From CAVVSD01 sp963757125 (GTDB lineage Bacteria > Actinomycetota > Thermoleophilia > Solirubrobacterales > Solirubrobacteraceae): a stretch of 64,000 nucleotides of DNA. Positions 1 through 7,930 of this stretch are shown piece by piece. The notes below the pieces were generated by a model. It worked only from the letters and a program-made list of their open reading frames with translations. It made no database searches and had not been told where the DNA came from. Every line of letters begins with the position of its first letter. Positions within the stretch are counted from its first letter, which is position 1. The stretch lies in contig CAVWQP010000009.1 of the NCBI GenBank assembly GCA_963757125.1, forward strand, positions 1,798,001 to 1,862,000, read 5' to 3'. A program made the translations under genes and the position numbers.

Positions 1-1
1 C

Positions 2-2368
2 TCACAGCTTCGGAAGCTCCTGGACGAGGCTCACGGCGTCGCCGAAGAGGTCGCCGTCGCGCTCGACGCGCTCCAGGACCTGCTTGGCGTCGAAGACGAG
101 CAGGTCCGGATCGCCGGCCTCCTCGCACGCGCGGACCTCGTCCCACGACAGCGGCGTCGAGACGGTCGGGCGCTCGCGGGCGCGGAGCGAGTAGACGTTG
201 ACCGTCGTCTTCTTCTCGTCGTTCTGGCTCCAGTCGACGAGCACCTTGCCCGGCCGCAGGCTCTTCGTCATGCGCGAGACGACGAGCTCGCCCGCCTGCT
301 GCTCGAGCAGCTCGGCGACCGCCTTCGCGAACGGCTTCGTGTCCGCGTAGGTCACGTGGTCGTTGTTGAGCGGCAGGTAGACCTGCATGCCCTTGTTGCC
401 CGACGTCTTGACGACCGTCTTCAGCCCGAGGCCCTCGAACATCCCCTGCAGCCACAGCGCGACGCGGCAGCACTCGACGACCGTCGCCGGCGGCCCAGGG
501 TCGAGGTCGAAGACGAGCATCGTCGGGCGCGCGACGTCCGGGGCCTTCGAGAGCGACGTGTGCAGCTCGAGGTCGGCGAGGTTGCCGAGCCAGACGAGCG
601 TCGGGATGTCCTGCGCGAGCGTGAAGTCGATCGTCTTGCTGTTCATCTGCACCGTCGCGGTCCCGACCCAGTCCGGGCGGTGCTTGGGCGAGTTCTTCTC
701 GAAGAAGTGCCCGGCGTCGACGCCGTTGGGGTAGCGCTTCAGCGTGAGCGGGCGGTCGCGGAGATGCGGCAGCAGCACCGGCGCGATGTGGACGAGATAC
801 TCGATGACGTCGCGCTTCGTGAAGCCGACCTCGGGATAGAGGACCTTGTCGAGGTTGGTGACGCGCAGGACGCGGTCCTCGACGGTGACCTCCGTGCCGC
901 CGCGGACGGGCCGCCCGGCGTCGAGGAAGGCTGCGGGTGGCACGGGGACATCCTCGCGCAGGCCCTTGTAGGACGGTGCACGAAGCACACCATCCGACGT
1001 CCACTCGATGTACTCGACCTCGGCGACGTGGCGCGGCTCGACGAGCACGGCGCCGCGGGGCGGCTTCGGCCCGGCGGTCCACGGGACCTCGTCGCGCACG
1101 AGGGGCTCCAGCAGCTTGAGGAGCCGGTCGAGCTCGCGGTCCGTGAAGCCGGTGCCGACCCGCCCCGCGTAGCGCAGGTGACCTTCCTCCTCGACGGCGA
1201 CGAGCAGCGCGCCGATGGACTTGCTTCGCCGCCCCTCCCCCGGCATCCAGCCGCAGACGACCACGTCGGTGCGCTGGACGTTCTTGATCTTGCGCCAGGC
1301 CATCGAGCGGCGCCCGGGCTCGTACGGGCTGTCCAGGCGCTTGGCGACGATGCCCTCGAGCCCCTGCGCGCGGGTCGCCGCCTGCAGGTCGCGGCCGTCG
1401 CCGGCGACGTAGTCGGGCACCTGCCAGTTCGGGCCCTTCAGCTCGAGGCGCTCCAGGAGCTCGCGCCGGTCCGTGTAGGGCAGCCCCATGACCGAGTGCC
1501 CGTCGAGCCACAGCAGGTCGAAGATCACGTAGGCGACCGGGGACTCCTTCGACAGCCGCTTCGCCTGGGCCTCGGACGCGATGTGCATCCGGTGCTGGAG
1601 CCGGCCGAAGCTCGGACGGCCCTGGTCGTCGAACGCGACGACCTCGCCGTCGAGGATCGCGCTGTGCGAGCTCAGCGCGCGGTTGAGCCGGTGCAGCTCG
1701 GGATAGCGCTTCGTGATGTCGTTGCCGCTGCGCGCCTCCAGCCGCAGGCGGCCGGGCTCGGAGTAGGCCAGCGCGCGCACGCCGTCCCACTTCACCTCGA
1801 ACGCCCAGCGCTGCGGGTCCGACGGCAGGTCGGCGAGCCGGGCGAGCATCGGGACGACCTTCTCCGGCATCGGCTCGCGGTCCGGATCCTCGGCCGGATC
1901 CATCCGGTGGATCATCCAGTCCTTGCCCGGCGGCTCGCCCTTGCGCTTGTGCAGCGGGAAGAGGCCGTAGCGGCCGCGCAGGCGCTCGCCGTGGAACGTC
2001 ACCTCGACCTTGGAGTCGTCGAACTTGTGCGTCTCGTAGACGCCGTGGTCCCAGATCCGCATCGTGCCGGCGCCGTAGCTCCCCTTCGGGATGTCGCCCT
2101 CCCACTCGAGGTACTCGAGCGGGTGATCCTCGGTGTGGATCGCCATGCGGTTGTTCTTCGGGTCCTCGGGGATCCCGTTCGGGACCGCCCAGGACACGGC
2201 GACGCCGTCGTGCTCCAGGCGCAGGTCCCAGTGCAGCCGGGTCGCGTGGTGCTCCTGCACGACGAACCGGGGCAGCCCCTCGGGCGCGGGCGCCCGCCCG
2301 TCGCCGGCAGGCTCCGGGGTGCTCCTCGTCCGCTTGGCGCGGTAGTTGCCGAGTCGGTCGCCGGCCAC
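2..2368 (-). CDS. ligD: Multifunctional ATP-dependent DNA ligase LigD (PE-LIG-POL)
   Basis: End-joining ligase of bacterial NHEJ. Three domains are visible in the order phosphoesterase, ligase, polymerase. Residues ~33-165 carry the 3'-phosphoesterase signature HHATRLHWDLRLEHDG (40-55). The ligase nucleotidyl-transferase has KWDG at 193-196, with Lys193 the expected AMP acceptor, followed by an OB-fold region to ~480. The AEP-type primase/polymerase runs from ~500 to the end, with the DLD metal motif near 620. This order is the Pseudomonas type; mycobacterial LigD has the polymerase first. The 788 aa length is normal and the gene is complete, with its stop at the window edge. The start is GTG, 4 bases after the stop of the upstream receiver gene, so the two are probably cotranscribed. 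Ku, the usual partner, is not in the window. Confidence 0.95.
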   Translation of the reverse strand: MAGDRLGNYRAKRTRSTPEPAGDGRAPAPEGLPRFVVQEHHATRLHWDLRLEHDGVAVSWAVPNGIPEDPKNNRMAIHTEDHPLEYLEWEGDIPKGSYGAGTMRIWDHGVYETHKFDDSKVEVTFHGERLRGRYGLFPLHKRKGEPPGKDWMIHRMDPAEDPDREPMPEKVVPMLARLADLPSDPQRWAFEVKWDGVRALAYSEPGRLRLEARSGNDITKRYPELHRLNRALSSHSAILDGEVVAFDDQGRPSFGRLQHRMHIASEAQAKRLSKESPVAYVIFDLLWLDGHSVMGLPYTDRRELLERLELKGPNWQVPDYVAGDGRDLQAATRAQGLEGIVAKRLDSPYEPGRRSMAWRKIKNVQRTDVVVCGWMPGEGRRSKSIGALLVAVEEEGHLRYAGRVGTGFTDRELDRLLKLLEPLVRDEVPWTAGPKPPRGAVLVEPRHVAEVEYIEWTSDGVLRAPSYKGLREDVPVPPAAFLDAGRPVRGGTEVTVEDRVLRVTNLDKVLYPEVGFTKRDVIEYLVHIAPVLLPHLRDRPLTLKRYPNGVDAGHFFEKNSPKHRPDWVGTATVQMNSKTIDFTLAQDIPTLVWLGNLADLELHTSLSKAPDVARPTMLVFDLDPGPPATVVECCRVALWLQGMFEGLGLKTVVKTSGNKGMQVYLPLNNDHVTYADTKPFAKAVAELLEQQAGELVVSRMTKSLRPGKVLVDWSQNDEKKTTVNVYSLRARERPTVSTPLSWDEVRACEEAGDPDLLVFDAKQVLERVERDGDLFGDAVSLVQELPKL

Positions 2369-2372
2369 CCGG

Positions 2373-2723
2373 TCAGCGTGCCGCAGCGACGCGGCGCAGG
2401 ACGTCCTCGAGCTCCTCGAAGCTCGCGTCCTTCGTCACGTGCGCCGCGATGCGCTCGTCCTCGGCGCGCGCTCCGGCGAGGCCGGAGAGCACGACGACCC
2501 GGGCGCCGGGTGCGGCGTCGAGGATGTCGGCGACGAGGTCGGTCCCGAAATCGGGTGCGATCGCGTCGAGCAGGACGATGTCGGGCTGGGTGTCCCCGAT
2601 GCCCGCCAGCACGGATGCGCGGTCGCCCGCGCCGCCCACGATGTCGATGTCCTCGCGGCCGTCGAGCGAGAGCTCGGTCAGCCGGCGGTACGCATCGGAG
2701 TCATCACAGTGGAACACCCGCAC
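2373..2723 (-). CDS. Stand-alone response-regulator receiver protein
   Basis: A 116 aa CheY-like receiver with no output domain. The acidic pair is Asp7-Asp8, the phosphoacceptor is Asp53 (in IVLLDAIAP), the switch residue is Ser80 and the conserved Lys is Lys98, so the phosphorylation site looks intact. It lies between the sulfur-carrier gene (24-base gap) and ligD (4-base gap) on the same strand. No cognate kinase is adjacent; the only histidine kinase in the window is at ~39.6-42 kb and has its own receiver. Its target is unknown. It may work by protein-protein contact. Confidence 0.85.
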   Translation of the reverse strand: MRVFHCDDSDAYRRLTELSLDGREDIDIVGGAGDRASVLAGIGDTQPDIVLLDAIAPDFGTDLVADILDAAPGARVVVLSGLAGARAEDERIAAHVTKDASFEELEDVLRRVAAAR

Positions 2724-2747
2724 ACGGACGAGTTTGCCACATCCGCC

Positions 2748-3020
2748 TCAACCTCCTGCCACAGCGGGGAGGATGGTGAGCTGCCCACCCTCTCGGACGG
2801 GTGTCGCGAGCCCGTCCAGCGTCCTGACGTCCTCGTCGTCGAGGTACACGTTCACGAAGCGGCGGAGGTCCCCGTCCTGCATGAGCCGATCGCGCAGCTC
2901 GCCGTGCTCGGAGAACAGCGATTCGAGCGCCTCGCCGACCGTCGCGCCCTGCACCTGGGCGGTCGCCTGCCCACCCGCGGCGGCCCGCAGCTGGGTGGGC
3001 AGCTTCACCGTGACGGCCAT
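2748..3020 (-). CDS. MoaD/ThiS-family sulfur carrier protein
   Basis: A 90 aa beta-grasp ubiquitin-like protein ending in Gly-Gly (ILPAVAGG), the C-terminus that is adenylated and turned into a thiocarboxylate in ThiS, MoaD and CysO. Its ATG overlaps the upstream stop by one base (TGATG), so translation is coupled to the ThrC-like enzyme, and both lie behind one SAM riboswitch. No molybdopterin or thiamine genes are nearby, so a cofactor role is unlikely. By analogy with CysO/CysM, which makes cysteine from O-phosphoserine, I infer that it donates sulfur to the neighbouring PLP enzyme. The activating E1-like enzyme must be encoded elsewhere. Confidence 0.85.
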   Translation of the reverse strand: MAVTVKLPTQLRAAAGGQATAQVQGATVGEALESLFSEHGELRDRLMQDGDLRRFVNVYLDDEDVRTLDGLATPVREGGQLTILPAVAGG

Positions 3021-4276
3021 CAGACCCGCACCCCGCCCTCGACCTGCTCGACGAACTGGTCGAACGAGGCGTCGATCTCGTGGGCGGTGAACGTGTCGCG
3101 CACCGCGTCCAGCGTCTTGAGCCCGTCGCCGGTGATGACGAGGACGACGCGCTCGTCGGGGGCGATGTCGCCGCGCGCCGCGAGCTTCGCGAGCGTCGCC
3201 GTCGTGACGCCGCCGGCGGTCTCCGTGAAGATGCCGGTCGTCTCGGCCAGCAGCCGGATGCCGGCGCGGATCTCGTCGTCGTCGACGGCGTCGATGCCGC
3301 CGCCGCTCTTGCGGGCGGCGTCGAGCGCGTAGGGACCGTCGGCCGGCGAGCCGATCGCCAGCGACTTGGCGATGCCCGTCGGGCGGACGGGGCGGCAGTA
3401 GTCCTGGCCCTCGGCGTACGCGGTCGCGACCGGCATGCAGCCCGTCGCCTGCGCGCCGTTCATCCGGGGCTGGTCGCCCTCGATGAGCCCGAGGTCGGAG
3501 AACTCCTGGAAGCCCTTGGCGATCTTCGTGAACAGCGAGCCGGAGGCGATCGGCGCGACGACGCGGTCCGGCGTGCGCCACCCGAGCTGCTCGGCGACCT
3601 CGTACGCGACCGTCTTGGAGCCCTCGGCGTAGTACGGGCGCATGTTCACGTTCACGAACGCCCAGTCGCGCTCGCCCGACAGCTCGGTGCAGAGGCGGTT
3701 GACGTCGTCGTAGTTGCCGCGGACCTTCACGAGGTTCGTCCCGTAGACGCCGGTCGCGAGGATCTTCTGCTCCTCGAGATCGGACGGGATGAAGACGTAG
3801 GTCTCGAGCCCGAGCGCCGCGCCGGTCGCCGCCGTCGCGTTGGCGAGGTTGCCGGTGGAGGCGCAGGCGAGCGTCTCGAAGCCGAGCTCGCGGGCGCGCG
3901 CGGCGGCGACCGTCACGACGCGGTCCTTGAAGGAGTGCGTGGGGTTCGCCGAGTCGTTCTTGACCCAGACCTCGCGGAGGCCGAGGCGCTCGGCGAGGCG
4001 ATCGGCCCGGACGAGCGGCGTGCAGCCGGCGGGCAGTCCCGCGCGCGACGCCAGACGGGCCGACGGGCCGGGAGGCGCCGCCAGCGGAAGGAAGTCCGCG
4101 TAGCGCCAGATGTTCTGCGGCCCTGCCTGGATGCGGCGGCGGAGGCCGTCCACATCGAGGATCTCCGGGCGCTCGTAGGAGACCTCCAGCGGCCCGAAGC
4201 AGCGCTCGCAGACGTACTTCGCCTCGAGCTCGTACTCGGCCTCGCACTCACGACATCTCAACGACTTTGCTGCCAT
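3020..4276 (-). CDS. thrC: Threonine-synthase-family PLP enzyme under SAM riboswitch (possible O-phosphohomoserine-dependent homocysteine synthase)
   Basis: A 418 aa fold-type II PLP enzyme of the threonine synthase family. It has an N-terminal zinc ribbon (Cys8, Cys11, Cys23, Cys26, ending CFGPLEV) and the PLP lysine Lys117 in NPTHSFKDR. The start was chosen at the ATG with GCGGAGGG seven bases upstream; a longer frame would run into the riboswitch. Family membership predicts O-phosphohomoserine as substrate. The context is odd for a threonine enzyme: a SAM-I riboswitch lies immediately upstream and a sulfur carrier is translationally coupled downstream. I infer that it replaces the phosphate with sulfur from the carrier to make homocysteine. 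The symbol reflects the family only. Classical threonine synthase remains possible; finding a second thrC elsewhere in the genome would help decide. Confidence 0.85.
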   Translation of the reverse strand: MAAKSLRCRECEAEYELEAKYVCERCFGPLEVSYERPEILDVDGLRRRIQAGPQNIWRYADFLPLAAPPGPSARLASRAGLPAGCTPLVRADRLAERLGLREVWVKNDSANPTHSFKDRVVTVAAARARELGFETLACASTGNLANATAATGAALGLETYVFIPSDLEEQKILATGVYGTNLVKVRGNYDDVNRLCTELSGERDWAFVNVNMRPYYAEGSKTVAYEVAEQLGWRTPDRVVAPIASGSLFTKIAKGFQEFSDLGLIEGDQPRMNGAQATGCMPVATAYAEGQDYCRPVRPTGIAKSLAIGSPADGPYALDAARKSGGGIDAVDDDEIRAGIRLLAETTGIFTETAGGVTTATLAKLAARGDIAPDERVVLVITGDGLKTLDAVRDTFTAHEIDASFDQFVEQVEGGVRV

Positions 4277-4417
4277 CTGTGAACCCTCCGCGATTACCAC
4301 GTGGCGGAGGTGCAATGGCCTCGCCACATCTGTCAGGAATTGGCACCGTGCTCACGCGCGAACGAGAGCCGGTTGCCGGGGTTTCACAGGGCCAGTCCCT
4401 CCACCCCTCTGGATGCG
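4277..4417 (-). promoter_or_regulatory. SAM-I (S-box) riboswitch with Shine-Dalgarno-sequestering platform
   Basis: Read on the minus strand, the leader has the conserved S-box cores GGTGGAGGGACTGGCCC, GAAACCCCGGCAACC and GTGCCAATTCCTGACAGA in order. P1 can form between 4412-4417 and 4325-4330. Downstream, 4319-4327 can pair with 4301-4310 (anti-sequestor), while 4304-4310 (CCTCCGC) can pair with 4284-4291 (GCGGAGGG), which is the Shine-Dalgarno of the ThrC-like gene. The 3' arm of P1 overlaps the anti-sequestor at 4325-4327. SAM binding should therefore release CCTCCGC to mask the ribosome site, giving translational OFF control. Confidence 0.93.
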
Positions 4418-4483
4418 TCCAGCTATGTCGCCCGCAAGATACCATCCCCTTTGCCATGAACCCCGACGAGCCGCGAAGTCCCG

Positions 4484-5476
4484 ATGCCGAACCTGCCACG
4501 GCCAAGATTGCGCCGGGATGCACGTGCTCGCGGAGGCGTGGTACCGCCGCCTGAGCCCGATCGTCCCAACGTCGAGATCGTCGAGACGCCGGGCCTCCGG
4601 TGGATCAACATCGAGCGCCCGCGCGCGGTCGACCGCGCGTGGCTCGAGGAGCACTTCGACTTCCATCCGCTGGACTACGAGGACGTCCTCTCGCGCAACC
4701 AGCGCCCGAAGGTCGACGAGTACGAGGACTACCTCTTCGTCGTCCTGCACTTCCCGCGCTTCGACAAGGTCGTCGGCCGGCTGAACGCGGCCGAGCTCGA
4801 CGTCTTCGTCGGGCCCGACTTCGTCATCACGCTCCCGAACGAGCCGCTGCAGCCGCTCGAGTACCTCTTCGAGCGCTGCCGCGCGCGGGAGGACGTGCGC
4901 GACTCCCTCTTCGGCAAGGGCGCCGGCTACCTGCTCTACAAGATCGTCGACGACTGCGTCGACGCGTCGTTCCCGATGCTCAACAAGATGGGCAACAAGC
5001 TCGAGCACATCGAGGACGACATCTTCGAGGGCCGCTCGCGCGAGGTCGTGCACGCGATCTCCGACGTGAAGCAGGAGATCATCAACTTCCGCAAGATCGT
5101 CCGCCCGCAGCGCTCGGCGCTGCGCGACCTCGAGCGCACCCGCAGGTACGTGCCCGAGGACCTCGAGGTGTACTTCGACGACATCCAGGACGCGAACGAG
5201 CGCATCTGGGACCTCCTCGAGAACTACAAGGAGGTCATCGAGGCGCTCGAGGTGACCAACGAGTCGGTCCTGTCGCACCAGGTGAACGACATCCTGCGCG
5301 TGCTCACCGCCTTCAGCGTGATCGTGCTCCCGCTGACGCTGATCGCGTCGGTCGCGGGGATGAACGTCCACTTCCCCGGCTTCGACAGCAGCGGCGCGTT
5401 CTGGGCGATCATGGGCGCGATGTTCGTCGTGCTCGTGGCGATGGTCAGCTTCTTCCGGTACCGGGACTGGCTCTAG
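4484..5476 (+). CDS. corA: CorA-family Mg2+/Co2+ transporter
   Basis: A 330 aa inner-membrane divalent-cation channel. A long acidic and helical cytoplasmic region (~30-265) precedes two C-terminal membrane segments (~274-291 and ~305-324). The signature GMN is at 292-294, at the end of the first segment, and the protein ends in a short basic tail (RYRDWL). Length and layout fit CorA pentamers. It is transcribed divergently from the SAM-riboswitch unit, with only 66 bases between the aptamer and this ATG, so the two promoters must overlap or lie back to back. The first ~25 residues are basic and Pro/Arg-rich and no strong ribosome site is visible, so the exact start is less certain than the rest. 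Confidence 0.93.
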   Translation: MPNLPRPRLRRDARARGGVVPPPEPDRPNVEIVETPGLRWINIERPRAVDRAWLEEHFDFHPLDYEDVLSRNQRPKVDEYEDYLFVVLHFPRFDKVVGRLNAAELDVFVGPDFVITLPNEPLQPLEYLFERCRAREDVRDSLFGKGAGYLLYKIVDDCVDASFPMLNKMGNKLEHIEDDIFEGRSREVVHAISDVKQEIINFRKIVRPQRSALRDLERTRRYVPEDLEVYFDDIQDANERIWDLLENYKEVIEALEVTNESVLSHQVNDILRVLTAFSVIVLPLTLIASVAGMNVHFPGFDSSGAFWAIMGAMFVVLVAMVSFFRYRDWL

Positions 5477-5482
5477 GGCGAC

Positions 5483-5523
5483 GGCCGCAGAGCGGCCTTA
5501 CGCTTGGGCGAGCAAGCTCGCCC
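5483..5523. terminator. Tandem hairpins between convergent genes
   Basis: Two perfect stems lie between the convergent ends of corA and the hydroxyacid dehydrogenase: GGCCGC-AGA-GCGGCC (5483-5497) and GGGCGAGC-AA-GCTCGCCC (5506-5523). There is no long U-tract, as is common in GC-rich actinobacteria. The stems are symmetric, so they could stop transcription from both sides. Confidence 0.6.
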
Positions 5524-5528
5524 TGGCA

Positions 5529-6440
5529 CTAGTACCCCCGGGCCGGATCGACCCGCCCCGACAGCTCCTCCCCCGCGATCAACCGCCGGATCTGCCGCGT
5601 GAACAGGCCGTGCATCTCGGCGTCGGCGGCCTCGCCGAAGTTCGCCCGGTGCGGCGTGATCAGCGCGCGGGGCTCGGTCCACAGCGGATGGCCGTCCGGC
5701 AGCGGCTCCGGGTCGGTCACGTCGAGGGCCGCGCCCGCGATCGACCCCGCGGCCAGCGCCGCGACCAGCGCGTCCGTGTCGACGAGCACGCCGCGGGCGA
5801 CGTTGACGAGCCAGGCGTCCTCGGACATCGCATCCAGCTCCTCGGCGCCCACGAGGCCCGCGGTGTCCGGCGTGGACGGCGCGGCGAGCACGACGACGTC
5901 GGCCTCGGGCAGCACCGAGCGCAGCTCGCCGACGGGCACGACGCGCGCGAAGCCGTCCACCGGCCGGCCGGACCGGCTGACGCCGATGAACGTCATCCCC
6001 CACGGCCCCAGCAGCCGGACGACTCCCTTGCCGATCGACCCCGTGCCGACCACCACCATCGTCGCGCCGAACAGCGGCTGGCCGCCGTTGTCGACGTCCC
6101 AGGACGTGGCCCGCGCCGCGGCGTGGATCCGGCGGCGCCCCGCGAGCATGAGCGCGACGACGTGCTCGGCCACCGAGTCGCCGTAGGCCTCCGACGCGCA
6201 CGTCCACACGCGCTCGTCGTCGATGACCCCGGCGGACATCCACTGCTCGACCCCCGCCCACGGCAGCTGCACCCAGCGGACGCTGTCGCTCAGCAGCGGC
6301 TTCAGCGCCGACGGATCGTGGTCCAGCCACACGATCGCCTCGGCCTGCGAGGCATCGGACACGACCTCGGCGCCGCCTGCGCGGACCGCCTCCAGGACCC
6401 CGTCGTTCAGCTCGGGGCCGACGAACACGCGCAGCGACAT
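5529..6440 (-). CDS. D-isomer-specific 2-hydroxyacid dehydrogenase
   Basis: A 303 aa NAD(P)-dependent dehydrogenase of the D-2-hydroxyacid family. The Rossmann glycine motif is VGTGSIG (131-137). The catalytic triad is visible as Arg216 (NVARG), Glu245 (DPEPLP) and His264 (TPHR). The N-terminal substrate domain is short, as in the glyoxylate/hydroxypyruvate reductase-like branch. It starts 11 bases after gcvPB and is probably the last gene of the glycine-cleavage operon. A role in glyoxylate or hydroxypyruvate handling linked to glycine/serine metabolism is attractive but inferred; substrate cannot be read from sequence. Confidence 0.88.
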   Translation of the reverse strand: MSLRVFVGPELNDGVLEAVRAGGAEVVSDASQAEAIVWLDHDPSALKPLLSDSVRWVQLPWAGVEQWMSAGVIDDERVWTCASEAYGDSVAEHVVALMLAGRRRIHAAARATSWDVDNGGQPLFGATMVVVGTGSIGKGVVRLLGPWGMTFIGVSRSGRPVDGFARVVPVGELRSVLPEADVVVLAAPSTPDTAGLVGAEELDAMSEDAWLVNVARGVLVDTDALVAALAAGSIAGAALDVTDPEPLPDGHPLWTEPRALITPHRANFGEAADAEMHGLFTRQIRRLIAGEELSGRVDPARGY

Positions 6441-6451
6441 GCGGCGGGAAG

Positions 6452-7930
6452 CTACAACGCCTGCCTGATGACAGGCCGCCTCGCCGCAGCCGCCTCGTCC
6501 AGGCGCCGCACCGGCGTCGTGTGCGGGGCCGTCCTCGCGATCTCCGGGTCCTCGGCCGCCTCGGCCAGGATCGCCGCGATCGCCTCGGCGAACGCGTCGA
6601 GCGTCTCGCGCGTCTCGGTCTCCGTGGGCTCGATGAGCAGCGCCTCGTCGACGAGCAGCGGGAAGTACACCGTCGGCGGGTGGAAGCCGTGGTCGAGGAG
6701 CCGCTTCGCCAGGTCGAGCGTGCGGATCCCCAGCTCGCGCTTCATCGGCGCGCCGGACAGGACGAACTCGTGCATGCAGCGCTCGCCGTGGGCGAGCGGC
6801 AGCAGCGGCGCGAGGTCGCCGAGGCGGGCGAGCAGGTAGTTCGCGTTGAGGACGGCGGTCGCGCTCGCGTCGCGCAGCCCCTCCGCGCCGAGCGACCGGA
6901 TGTACGCGTAGCAGCGCACGAAGCATCCGTAGTTGCCCTGGAAGCCGCGCAGCCGGCCGATCGAGTCCGGCGAGTCGCCCCGGAGGTCGAAGCCGCCGTC
7001 GTCGAGCCGCACGATCCGCGGATCCATGAGGTAGGGCTCCATGCGGTCGGAGACCGCGATCGGCCCGGACCCGGGGCCGCCGCCGCCGTGCGGCTGCGTG
7101 AAGGACTTGTGCAGGTTGAAGTGCACGATGTCGAAGCCCATGTCGCCCGGGCGCGTGATGCCCATGATCGCGTTGAGGTTCGCGCCGTCGTAGTAGAGCG
7201 TCGCGCCGACGTCGTGCACGATGTGCGCGATCTCGGCGATGTTCGCGTCGAAGATCCCCAGCGTGTTCGGGTTCGTGAGCATGAGGCAGGCGACGCTCTC
7301 GTCGGCCTTCGCCCGCAGGTCGTCGAGGTCGACGCCGCCGTCGGGCGCCGTGCCCACCTTCACGACCTCCATCCCCGCCATCGTCACCGTGGCCGGGTTC
7401 GTCCCGTGGGCCGTGTCGGGCGTGAGGACCTTCGTGCGCGTCTCGCCGCGCGCCTCGTGGTAGGCCCGCGACAGCAGCACCCCCGCCAACTCGCCGTGCG
7501 ATCCGGCGGACGGCTGCAGCGACACGTGCGGCAGCCCGCTGATCTCGGCGAGCGAGCGCTCCAGGTTCCACATGAGCTCGAGCGCGCCCTGGGCGCGGCT
7601 CGGATGCTGCAGCGGGTGCAGCCGCGCGTGCCCGGGCAGGGCCGCCACGCGCTCGTGCAGGCGCGGGTTGTGCTTCATCGTGCACGAGCCGAGCGGATAG
7701 AAGCCCGAGTCGAGGTCGAAGTTGCGCTTCGACAGGTTCACGTAGTGGCGGACGATCTCCGGCTCGGAGAGCTCGGGCAGCGCGGCTGGCTCCGAGCGGC
7801 GCAGGGCGTCGGGCAGAAGCGCACGCGGGTCGACCTCCGGGACGTCGAGCGCGGGCGCGACGAACGCGCGGCGCCCGGGAGCTCCCTTCTCGAACACCGT
7901 GAGCTGCTGCTCGGCGACCATCGTGGTCAT
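6452..7930 (-). CDS. gcvPB: Glycine dehydrogenase (decarboxylating) subunit 2
   Basis: A 492 aa PLP-bearing half of the split P-protein, which decarboxylates glycine and passes aminomethyl to lipoyl-GcvH. The PLP lysine is Lys275 in NLHKSFTQPHGGGGPG. The N-terminal region contains FYPLGSCTMKHNP, typical of this subunit. Its ATG overlaps the gcvPA stop (ATGA), so the two subunits are translated together. The length is normal for the two-subunit form. Confidence 0.97.
   Translation of the reverse strand: MTTMVAEQQLTVFEKGAPGRRAFVAPALDVPEVDPRALLPDALRRSEPAALPELSEPEIVRHYVNLSKRNFDLDSGFYPLGSCTMKHNPRLHERVAALPGHARLHPLQHPSRAQGALELMWNLERSLAEISGLPHVSLQPSAGSHGELAGVLLSRAYHEARGETRTKVLTPDTAHGTNPATVTMAGMEVVKVGTAPDGGVDLDDLRAKADESVACLMLTNPNTLGIFDANIAEIAHIVHDVGATLYYDGANLNAIMGITRPGDMGFDIVHFNLHKSFTQPHGGGGPGSGPIAVSDRMEPYLMDPRIVRLDDGGFDLRGDSPDSIGRLRGFQGNYGCFVRCYAYIRSLGAEGLRDASATAVLNANYLLARLGDLAPLLPLAHGERCMHEFVLSGAPMKRELGIRTLDLAKRLLDHGFHPPTVYFPLLVDEALLIEPTETETRETLDAFAEAIAAILAEAAEDPEIARTAPHTTPVRRLDEAAAARRPVIRQAL

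Noticed and set aside
3020..3080. Molybdopterin or thiamine pathway role for the MoaD/ThiS-like gene
   Set aside because: No moaE, moeB, thiG, thiF or related genes lie nearby; the coupling is to the ThrC-like enzyme.
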